From: Sterolibacterium sp.
GTDB lineage: Bacteria > Pseudomonadota > Gammaproteobacteria > Burkholderiales > Rhodocyclaceae
DNA length: 51,763 nt
Assembly: GCA_023258955.1 (NCBI GenBank)
Contig: JAHFRE010000007.1
Span: forward strand, 1 to 51,763
Direction: 5' to 3'
The first letter of the stretch is position 1. Every line of letters starts with the position of its first letter. This document shows positions 24,960 through 31,776 of the stretch, piece after piece. The position numbers and the translations under genes were made by a program. The notes below the pieces were generated by a model. That model did no database searches and was not told the DNA's origin. It saw nothing but the letters and a program-made list of their open reading frames with translations.

Positions 24960-25838
24960 ATGGGTAGCGACAATGCCGTCGCGACTGTTCTGGGCAAAGC
25001 CATGACCTTCGATCTTCGCAATGCAATCAATGCCATTTCCGATGTCGTTCAGAACCGGCCGCCGCCTCTGCGAGAGTTCGACCAGATCTACATGAAAGTG
25101 GCGGACATGGTCATCCAGGCTGAGTATGTCGCACGAGTCTTTAATGGCAAAGACATCGTTTTTGTCGGTGATGGCGACGGTATTGCTCTTTCCGCGGCGC
25201 ATCTCAAAGCGCAGGATGTCATCGACTACGGCCCAAGCTCCATTACGCTACTTGACTTTGACGAACGGATCGTGCGCTCGGTAGAGCGTTTTGGTGAGAA
25301 ACTCAGCGACAAGGTTCAAATTTCCGCGCACCTGTACAACGTCGCCGACCCGTTGCCTGAACTGCACTTCGGCGCTTACGACGGGTTCCATATCAATCCC
25401 CCGTGGGGTGCGAGCAATGGGGGGGAGAGCGTGACCGCATTTTTTGAACGCGGTAGTCAGGCGACCAAGGCGCAGAGCCTCGGAATCGTGGTGATCGCAG
25501 ACGACCCAGACTTGCCGTGGACCCAGCAGGTGCTGCGTGACACGCAGACGCGAGCGATTCAGTTAGGGTACGTAGTGGCCGAGATGCAACCACAGCTGCA
25601 TTTATACCACCTAGACGATAACCCAGACCTAAGGTCGTGTTCATGCCTGTTCCGACGAGTAGACCCTGCATGTATAGAAATGACGTCCGAGCCGCTTGAC
25701 CAATCGCGCCTGGGAAATTTTTACGGGCGTGGTTCGCCGCTACGTGTGAAGTATGTGCGCCAGCCCGGCACGCTGAACCCCGACCGGGAATCGGACCGCC
25801 TGTATTCACTTGAACCTCTTGAGGTGACGAATGGATGA
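24960..25838 (+). CDS. BpsA-like (branched-chain polyamine synthase family) protein
   Basis: With the ATG at 24960 the product is 292 residues; starts at 24927 or 24855 are possible and none has an ideal ribosome site. The core is a Rossmann methyltransferase-like fold. DIVFVGDGDGIALSAAHL (residues 66-82) resembles the glycine-aspartate catalytic region of N4-bis(aminopropyl)spermidine synthase BpsA, where the motif is GDDD. LLDFDERIV follows, and INPPWGASNGGES occupies the place of the D-P-P motif. Known BpsA transfers aminopropyl groups to polyamines in thermophiles. Here, in a mesophile accessory region, substrate and role are unknown. Its stop overlaps the next gene, implying partnership. 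Confidence 0.68.
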   Translation: MGSDNAVATVLGKAMTFDLRNAINAISDVVQNRPPPLREFDQIYMKVADMVIQAEYVARVFNGKDIVFVGDGDGIALSAAHLKAQDVIDYGPSSITLLDFDERIVRSVERFGEKLSDKVQISAHLYNVADPLPELHFGAYDGFHINPPWGASNGGESVTAFFERGSQATKAQSLGIVVIADDPDLPWTQQVLRDTQTRAIQLGYVVAEMQPQLHLYHLDDNPDLRSCSCLFRRVDPACIEMTSEPLDQSRLGNFYGRGSPLRVKYVRQPGTLNPDRESDRLYSLEPLEVTNG

Positions 25839-26403
25839 CGCCAAGAAGAAGGCCGGACTAATCTACATGAAGGTGGGCCTGCATGCCCAAGAGAGTATTG
25901 AGGAGATAATCGCCAGGAAGCAGGACGAATATGAGAACACAGGCTCAATATTCTGGGGTTACGGCGGGAGCACTTGCCATCCGCTAACGATGGTTCAGCC
26001 ATTTGCCAAGGAAATCAACTCCCGAGGGGAGGAAGTCCTCATCATCATGCAGAAGATGGATTCCAAACACCGAGCGCCACCCGAAATTGCGAAGGAATAC
26101 TCTGACGATGGTGTGAATTGGAAGCCGATTCCCAAAGGAATTCAAGTGCGAGGGTCAAGGTTTGCCCTCGTACTTGACGAACTTCGGGTCGAGGAGTTCC
26201 CGATTAACTTGGGGGACCTAGAGGTCGGCGTGGGACCGAACCGGGGCAAGCGTGGCGACAAGTACCTGATTGGCCAATCCGACAAAGGGTGCTTCGTCTA
26301 TTCTGAACGGGACATTCCGGTGGCCCCAGAGGAAAGGATAATTAAACCCATCAGCCTCGTAGCCAGGGTGAAATCTCCTTTCGCGGTTTTTGTCAGGAAC
26401 TAG
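25831..26403 (+). CDS. Partner of BpsA-like protein, unknown (190 aa)
   Basis: The ATG at 25831 lies inside the end of the BpsA-like gene, after GAGGTGACGA. The 190-residue protein starts MDDAKKKAGLIYMKVGLHAQ and has a striking GSIFWGYGGSTCHPLTMVQP segment around residues 38-57 with a possible catalytic Cys-His. The C-terminal half is beta-rich, with FALVLDELRVEEFPI and GKRGDKYLIGQSDKG. I recognise no family. Translational overlap with the upstream gene argues for a functional pair. It ends tail-to-tail with, and 11 bp inside, the convergent PIN gene. Confidence 0.65.
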   Translation: MDDAKKKAGLIYMKVGLHAQESIEEIIARKQDEYENTGSIFWGYGGSTCHPLTMVQPFAKEINSRGEEVLIIMQKMDSKHRAPPEIAKEYSDDGVNWKPIPKGIQVRGSRFALVLDELRVEEFPINLGDLEVGVGPNRGKRGDKYLIGQSDKGCFVYSERDIPVAPEERIIKPISLVARVKSPFAVFVRN

Positions 26404-27028
26404 TCGGAGAGGGATGCAGCAAAGCACCGGTCATGCGCCTGAGGTGCTCGACGTATGAATTCAGAGCTTCACGAACTGACTCAAGGCTTGCCGGTGCAGA
26501 TATACCGAAGGCGATTGTTAGCGATTTATCAACCCCTAGCTGGCTTCTTACACACGCCTGCACTTTCTCAAAATCACCTTCAATCAAGAACTGGAACAGC
26601 AATTCGAGCGAGAGTAGGCGGCCGGCAAGTGCCCCGCGTATGGTGTCGAGGCCTTTTCCGCCGTGCAAGGCTTCAAGAGCCCGCTTATCGCCGGTGATAA
26701 TGTAGGAATCGGGGTTCGGTGCGGCCATCGCGAGCATCAACGCCTCGCCCGGATCGATACCCGGTATAGCGAATAGTGGGTCCAGCACTTCGCTGCTTAC
26801 ACTATCCACGTCTAACTTGGTCGCCTTTGAGAGAAAGTGTTCCAGTCTGTAAGCTGCCTCCTCCGTCTTGCAATGGCGCAACCGATCTTTGGCCGGCACA
26901 AGCACATATTTGGCTGTCGCCAGCACATGGACGTCCTGTGGCGGGATGTTAAACATGGTGAACGCGATATCCAGCAGATCATAGTTTGCCAGCTTTAGAA
27001 GTGCGTCATTGTCGATGAACAATGTCAT
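26393..27028 (-). CDS. PIN-domain protein (putative ribonuclease toxin)
   Basis: This 211-residue protein uses the ATG at 27028, five bases after GAGG; the listed upstream TTG is less likely. It starts MTLFIDNDALLKLANYDLLD, with Asp6 in the place of the first PIN metal ligand. IDPGEALMLAMA supplies Glu95 and YIITGDKRALEAL supplies Asp114, together giving the acidic set of PIN nucleases. The C-terminal 80 residues are a helical extension. It begins 7 bp after the ImmA/IrrE stop, in one operon with that peptidase and an HTH protein. In such triplets the PIN protein is the probable effector that cuts RNA. Confidence 0.75.
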   Translation of the reverse strand: MTLFIDNDALLKLANYDLLDIAFTMFNIPPQDVHVLATAKYVLVPAKDRLRHCKTEEAAYRLEHFLSKATKLDVDSVSSEVLDPLFAIPGIDPGEALMLAMAAPNPDSYIITGDKRALEALHGGKGLDTIRGALAGRLLSLELLFQFLIEGDFEKVQACVRSQLGVDKSLTIAFGISAPASLESVREALNSYVEHLRRMTGALLHPSPTSS

Positions 27029-27035
27029 CAAAGCC

Positions 27036-28061
27036 TCAACCGACTATGGTTCCTGTCGCTCGGCGGAGAAACTCCAGGTTGTCCTCCGAGAAGTCGTCGG
27101 ACTCGAATTCGCGCCACATCGCTTCGTTTATCACGCTTGCGGCTGGTGGGTTGTCCGCCTGTAGCAGCTTTGCCGCCGCGACGCCAGTTGCCCAATCCCC
27201 CGAGCGGTGCGCATAGTTCAGCACGATGTGCCCGGGATCAATTTGTCCCGATTTGCCGTATTCATATGCCGCTTTCGCCAAGGTTGGGGCATTGACCCTC
27301 TCTTCGGAAACCCGATAAGTGGCGTCGGGACGGCCATTCAGCAGTTCAATCGCGAAGGAATCTGCAGCTCTCTCATCGAGGTCGGGATCCGCCATCGCAT
27401 AGGAATCCTTGCCTAACTCCTCGTCGATCAATATTTCGTCGTATTCGACGTGCCCGAGAGCGATGTGTGCCACCTCGTGTGTGAGAACAAACAATTGCCA
27501 TGCCCAGATATCTGTGTTCTTGGAGAGGACAATCACGGGCCGGTCGTTGGTTTGGACCACCATTCCGTCCATCTTTGACACGCCACGGCCAATCTCGGTA
27601 AGGTAAATGACCGGAACACCATGCGCCCAGCAGCACATGATCAGATTCCGCAGCCCCAACCACTTTCCAGGAAAGTCGGTCAAAACGGCCTGACGGAGTG
27701 CCTGTGCGCTACCTGGAAACGGTGAGAAGGGTATGTGGCAGGCTGCCGCGACGGATTCCGCAACGCTGACGGCGACGGCCGTGGCAGCTGTCAGGTCTCT
27801 TGATCTGTTTGGAATGGAACGCTTGTACTTGGTATCTCGCCGCCTTAGGGCTTCGATCTGTGGCGTTCGTGAAAACAAGGAAGTAGGCCGCAGGCCGAGG
27901 CGCTTGGCAAGTATCGTCGCAACCTCAGCGGATGCTGCTTCGTCTGACAGAACGGCTGGCGTTACCCAATCTGGCAGCAGCAGTCTCTGTAAGTCACGCG
28001 GGTAGCCAGCCGCTTCTAGCGAACCGAAAACCGCGCTTATCCGATTTGATGGGGCCGTCAT
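27036..28061 (-). CDS. ImmA/IrrE-family metallopeptidase
   Basis: This 341-residue protein starts one base past the HTH stop (GTAGGAGAGTGAA ribosome site). Residues 195-199 form the zinc motif HEVAH, followed by IALGH, and Glu230 in DERAADSFAIELL is the third ligand, the arrangement of ImmA/IrrE peptidases. The N-terminal 100 residues (VATILAKRLGLRPTSLFS) resemble the linker that normally follows an HTH in fused members; here the HTH is a separate gene. Members cleave repressors in response to DNA damage or phage cues. Its target is inferred to be the adjacent HTH protein, leading to release of the operon. Confidence 0.85.
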   Translation of the reverse strand: MTAPSNRISAVFGSLEAAGYPRDLQRLLLPDWVTPAVLSDEAASAEVATILAKRLGLRPTSLFSRTPQIEALRRRDTKYKRSIPNRSRDLTAATAVAVSVAESVAAACHIPFSPFPGSAQALRQAVLTDFPGKWLGLRNLIMCCWAHGVPVIYLTEIGRGVSKMDGMVVQTNDRPVIVLSKNTDIWAWQLFVLTHEVAHIALGHVEYDEILIDEELGKDSYAMADPDLDERAADSFAIELLNGRPDATYRVSEERVNAPTLAKAAYEYGKSGQIDPGHIVLNYAHRSGDWATGVAAAKLLQADNPPAASVINEAMWREFESDDFSEDNLEFLRRATGTIVG

Positions 28062-28062
28062 T

Positions 28063-28416
28063 TCACTCTCCTACGTTCCCATGTTCTGGGTCGTGCAGTC
28101 CTTTAAGTCCTTTAATCACAAATATCAGAGCACGACCATGTGTCTCCGTTCCATCCCACGCCTCTATGATGGCATTGCAAAGTAGCTCATTGTATCCATG
28201 CGCGCCCTTCGCCGCGCCAACGGGAATATTGTAGAAACTGCATAGATTGTTGAATGACGAGCTACCACGGGACCTTACTCCTCTTGACTTACGTAGCCGC
28301 GATACTGTTGGCTGACTTACGCCGGCAAGGCGCGCTATCTCGCTATCTGAGCGCGTATCTGATCTAATTTGTGCCACCAATTGCTTGGCGGCAGCGCTGT
28401 TCATTCTGACTTTCAT
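28063..28416 (-). CDS. HTH (XRE-like) transcriptional regulator of the ImmA/PIN operon
   Basis: The ATG at 28416 gives 117 residues; a downstream ATG at 28404 is also possible. Residues 25-45 (SEIARLAGVSQPTVSRLRK) form a clear helix-turn-helix. The rest (SSFNNLCSFYNIPVGAAKG and ALIFVIKGLKGLHD) is probably a small dimerisation domain. It is the first gene of the minus-strand HTH-ImmA-PIN operon, whose genes abut within 7 bp. It likely represses its own promoter. An open frame extends upstream through the promoter but is not expected to be translated. Confidence 0.78.
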   Translation of the reverse strand: MKVRMNSAAAKQLVAQIRSDTRSDSEIARLAGVSQPTVSRLRKSRGVRSRGSSSFNNLCSFYNIPVGAAKGAHGYNELLCNAIIEAWDGTETHGRALIFVIKGLKGLHDPEHGNVGE

Positions 28417-28423
28417 CCTATTC

Positions 28424-28452
28424 ATTATACCTATACAATAGCAATAATTGAA
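28424..28452 (-). promoter_or_regulatory. Sigma70-like promoter of HTH-ImmA-PIN operon
   Basis: On the minus strand a perfect -10 box TATAAT (28424-28429) lies 17 bp from TTCAAT (28447-28452). The predicted start point falls at about 28417, right at the ATG at 28416, so the HTH mRNA could be leaderless. Confidence 0.6.
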
Positions 28453-28486
28453 TTGGGGTGTGCTACAATCGTTTTGAGGGAAATCG

Positions 28487-29278
28487 ATGATGCCAACACA
28501 ACTACCGCCCACGTTCTGCTGGACAAAGATGGGTACCGAATCCGGAGAAGACCTTTCGCACATAATTCTTAGGAAAGAATGGGAACGACGCCTCGGTGGG
28601 GGAGGATTCCTCTGGGGAATCGGCCAATCCCTCGGCGCCAACGCTGACGCAGCCGTGGCAGACGGAAATTCTCTAGCAGCCGTTTTCTCCCCCATGCTTA
28701 GCAAGCCAAAGGAAATCGACGTGGCGCCGGTCGACGTCGTTTTATGGAACTCGTGGATCGACGTCGAAGGGCAGACCCGGCCGTTGCCGATGCACTCGTT
28801 TGTGACAAGTCGGGCCAAGCTTCCATCCGGCCGCCGCAAGGAGTTCCATTACGCTCTTGTTTGTCGATCTCCCGCCGAGCTGGGAACTACGAGTGCGCTG
28901 CGCGTATCGCCTCTTTCGCTGCGCAACCTAAATACGGGCAAGGCACTTGGCGCATCCCAAGTAACGGCGGTCGTGGCCCATTCGGAGCAACTATGCACAC
29001 CTGGCGCCAAGAGCTATCCGGTAAGTTTTGTCGTTCAGCTGGAGGTTCCCTTCTTCGTTCGACTGTCCAATCCAACCTTGCTCATGCGGCGTGATCTGGA
29101 CAGAGCAGCTGAGATTGTGCGATGTGGCGACATGAGCGCATGGGCTTCTTTTGTGTCCGATTTGCGCTCGTCAGCACCAGCGGAAAAGCCGCTGGGTCGA
29201 ACCATGGATATGTTTGGGGCACTGTCGCCATTCTGTGACGGCATAATGGGCAAAGTTGGGGCAACAGTATCTGCCTAG
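28487..29278 (+). CDS. Hypothetical protein divergent from HTH operon (263 aa)
   Basis: The ATG at 28487 follows TGAGGGAAATCG. Only about 70 bp separate it from the divergent HTH gene start, so both are likely under the same HTH control. The 263-residue protein has a Gly-rich stretch (LGGGGFLWGIGQSLG) near residue 37, a central block (VAPVDVVLWNSWIDVEG) and a later beta-rich part with FHYALVCRS and VSFVVQLEVPFFVRLSNPTL. No Walker, metal or nuclease motif is obvious. It is followed by a P-loop kinase gene. The family is unknown to me. Confidence 0.65.
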   Translation: MMPTQLPPTFCWTKMGTESGEDLSHIILRKEWERRLGGGGFLWGIGQSLGANADAAVADGNSLAAVFSPMLSKPKEIDVAPVDVVLWNSWIDVEGQTRPLPMHSFVTSRAKLPSGRRKEFHYALVCRSPAELGTTSALRVSPLSLRNLNTGKALGASQVTAVVAHSEQLCTPGAKSYPVSFVVQLEVPFFVRLSNPTLLMRRDLDRAAEIVRCGDMSAWASFVSDLRSSAPAEKPLGRTMDMFGALSPFCDGIMGKVGATVSA

Positions 29279-29332
29279 CGCCCTGTTGTACCCCCGGCAC
29301 CGGTGACGATTACTTGGGGAGGGAGGGGCGAT

Positions 29333-29923
29333 ATGGGAAGCGTAGTCTATCTGACTGGTGCTCCCGCTACTGGCAAGTCCACGCTTTGCGCCGGCATACG
29401 GAAACGCGCACCAAACTCACTGGTACTTTCATATAGCACTTTGCTGCGCGAGCATCTGCGGCAGCGAGATGGACCGGCGGTCGACGCAGCTGAGATAAGG
29501 GAAAAATCGTCACGCATCGTGACGCACGAAGATGTAATGGCGGTAGATGCACGGCTGATCGATGAAGTGAACCATAAGCGCGGGACGCACCAGATCCTAA
29601 TCGATAGCCATCCGGTGACCAAAGAATCCTATGGCTTCCGGGTTACTCCTTTCAAGAGTGAACAGCTTAAGGCGTTGTCTCCTGATGCGATCGTCTGCCT
29701 ATATGCTCCACCCGAGGTATTGCGTGATCGAATCACTTGCGCACCCGACGGGCGTCCTCTGCCGTCATTGTTTGAACTTGGGCTGCATATCGAGATGCAG
29801 GCCGCAGTGGCATTGCAATATGCGGTAAACATAGGACGTTCTTGCTACCTAATTGACAGCAGCATGACTCCAGATGCTTTGGTTGACGCTGTCAGGGCAA
29901 TACTTGACTCTTCATTGCGCTAA
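29333..29923 (+). CDS. P-loop nucleotide kinase-like protein (adenylate-kinase type)
   Basis: I chose the ATG at 29333, preceded by GAGGGAGGGGCGAT, giving 196 residues; an in-frame start at 29303 is weaker. The N terminus MGSVVYLTGAPATGKSTL holds a Walker A motif (GAPATGKS, residues 9-16). A lid-like helix with LREHLRQRDG follows. ILIDSHPV is a Walker-B-like strand, and VCLYAPPEVLRDRI is the strand and helix typical of small nucleoside or nucleotide kinases. It resembles the archaeal-type adenylate kinase / AAA-kinase group. It sits downstream of the 263-residue gene in the divergent operon. Its substrate is unknown. Confidence 0.72.
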   Translation: MGSVVYLTGAPATGKSTLCAGIRKRAPNSLVLSYSTLLREHLRQRDGPAVDAAEIREKSSRIVTHEDVMAVDARLIDEVNHKRGTHQILIDSHPVTKESYGFRVTPFKSEQLKALSPDAIVCLYAPPEVLRDRITCAPDGRPLPSLFELGLHIEMQAAVALQYAVNIGRSCYLIDSSMTPDALVDAVRAILDSSLR

Positions 29924-30064
29924 CGGAATTGTTGCGAGGCACTACCTCAGGGCGTGCTGCTCCGTTAGCCTTTGATCCACCGCAATCGGCTGTGATTGCG
30001 CTGGTCATCACCTAATGTCATCGGCAAAGCCACATTCGACGCAACTTGCGGTATTTTACGGGTC

Positions 30065-31084
30065 ATGAGCGATGACGATGAATGCAAGCACCGCATCAAT
30101 GGCCTCCGGGATTCCGCGAAGGCGATGAAGATTGGCACGCCAGAAGAAGGCGAAATCAAGGAAATCTTGAGCTTGAGCGATCGGATGTTGGTCGTTCTGG
30201 ATCGGGCCGTCTATACCATTCAGCTCGCCGACGAGATTGATCCCGACCGAACCAATATCGCAATTCCAAATACACAACAGAAATTGCTTGCGCGAGGGGC
30301 CGACGATGCCATCGTCTCTAAGACGTTGCTGACAGCCCACACACTCTTCAAGGAATGTCACCTAGGAAATGCGTTCGACGAGAAACGGGGGTTGGCACTT
30401 GCCTTGGATTTGTTGAAAGATGTTGCTGCGATGGCTGACATGTTGAGCCATCTGGAGAACGCGCAAGAAGACGCCGTTAAGTGCTTCCAGAAGGTGAGCT
30501 CGAAGGGCAAGAACCTGACCCTACCAGCCATTGGTGATACCGAAGCGCGGTGCGAAGCCTTTGCGCAGAAAGTGGGGCACGCCGTTGACGTTTTGCGCGA
30601 TATAGCGCGCCTCTTCTATGGAGAGGCTCTCAACAAAAAATGGATCGATTCACTAGCTGAACTCACCAACAAGCACTACGGTGCTGACGATCCATTTACC
30701 AAGTACATCGAGGCGGTTCGCCCACTCCTGCTAGAGCTGCGCGAAATGCGTAACATGATCGAACATGCGAAATTAGACTGGCATATCAAGGTGTTCGATT
30801 TCCGACTACTGCCCGACGGGAGAGTTATGGTTCCCTCGGTAGAGATCGTCCGGCCTGGTCTAGAAGCGTCAGCGGGCGCTCTGACTTCACTAATGTCGCA
30901 GGTAACAGAGCATATCGCGAACACAGCGGAAATATTTATGGCCTACCTTTGCAACGCACATGTGCAGGCGATGGCGCCTTTCGCAATTCAGGTGCTCGAA
31001 ATCCCCGTGGAACAGAGGACGAACCCGCTCGTGCGAATGTCCTATGGGTATATACAGGGCGACCAAGTGATCAAGATCGGATAA
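30065..31084 (+). CDS. Hypothetical protein with R-N-x3-H motif (339 aa)
   Basis: I take the ATG at 30065 (MSDDDECKHRINGL) as the start; the frame extends upstream without a ribosome site. The protein is almost entirely helical in its first two thirds (KHRINGLRDSAKAMKIG, LALDLLKDVAAMADMLSHL). Residues 227-235 are EMRNMIEHA: R229-N-x3-H234 fits the R(N/D)-x3-H core of HEPN ribonucleases, and it sits at the start of a helix, as in HEPN folds. The C-terminal part (VMVPSVEIVRPG, EIFMAYLCNAHV) is mixed. It may be a HEPN-type RNA-cutting protein; this is inference. It is separated by 140 bp from the kinase. Confidence 0.6.
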   Translation: MSDDDECKHRINGLRDSAKAMKIGTPEEGEIKEILSLSDRMLVVLDRAVYTIQLADEIDPDRTNIAIPNTQQKLLARGADDAIVSKTLLTAHTLFKECHLGNAFDEKRGLALALDLLKDVAAMADMLSHLENAQEDAVKCFQKVSSKGKNLTLPAIGDTEARCEAFAQKVGHAVDVLRDIARLFYGEALNKKWIDSLAELTNKHYGADDPFTKYIEAVRPLLLELREMRNMIEHAKLDWHIKVFDFRLLPDGRVMVPSVEIVRPGLEASAGALTSLMSQVTEHIANTAEIFMAYLCNAHVQAMAPFAIQVLEIPVEQRTNPLVRMSYGYIQGDQVIKIG

Positions 31085-31776
31085 GGGCTAGCTCATTGGA
31101 AAGAGTTCCGGCTAGCGCCATGCACCTGACGGACGGAATGGAACAGCGATCAGGCACGGCGATGAATGCCAAACTGCCTGTCGCGCGAGATCTTCTGGCG
31201 GGTATGTACTGGCCGAGCTTAGGGATGGTTGGCCCTACGCTTAACGGCTATGGCGCCATCGTTGCAACCTGTCGGCGCATGTGCATTGACGCGAACGCGA
31301 CGGCGCATCGTTGCGTTTGGCGGCGTCTGGAGTTTGATCAAGGCTGTGGGATCGAACTCCAGACCGACGTAAGTGGAATAGAAGAGGTGCCCGCTTCAAT
31401 TGGAGGCATCCGGCCACCACGGACCTTGGGCAACAGTGTGGAAAGTGGACAGGTATTCAATACGTTACCCTCTGATTCAGAGGTGGCGTCTGCGCCGGGT
31501 CGCCTCCCCACCACCAGGACACCATGGCCAGACATCGCTCTGGCCATTTTTTTGGTGCCCGGAACGCCCAGTATTGGCGGGCTTCCTGAGTTTCGTGCGA
31601 ATGGGGCCGGTGTCGCCTGAGGGCATGTTTCGGCGATTCTTCTCGCTAACTGCTCTCTGCTCTCCGATTCTGCGGAGGTCGCTTTTCGCACGACACCCAG
31701 TATTGGCGCGGGTTTCCGCGATCGAGTTTGAAAAATGATCTGCTTAGGCGTGGAGACTATTCGATCCCTTCTGGAT
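31085..31776. other. Stretch without a convincing gene; contains an orphan terminator
   Basis: Open frames on both strands here have poor composition and no ribosome site. The stretch holds a strong terminator at 31525-31553 and a short imperfect repeat, CCCAGTATTGGCG, at about 31568 and 31694. I looked for tRNA and tmRNA features upstream of the terminator and found none. Confidence 0.5.
31525..31553 (+). terminator. Strong rho-independent terminator
   Basis: A perfect 8-bp stem (TGGCCAGA, loop CATCGC, TCTGGCCA) is followed by seven T residues. It lies 440 bp after the nearest plus-strand stop codon, so the transcript it ends is not identified. Confidence 0.8.

Noticed and set aside
31430-31520. 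Possible tRNA or tmRNA 3' end before the terminator (CCACCACCA is present)
   Set aside because: No T-arm, anticodon arm or acceptor stem can be paired; the CCA run alone is not enough.
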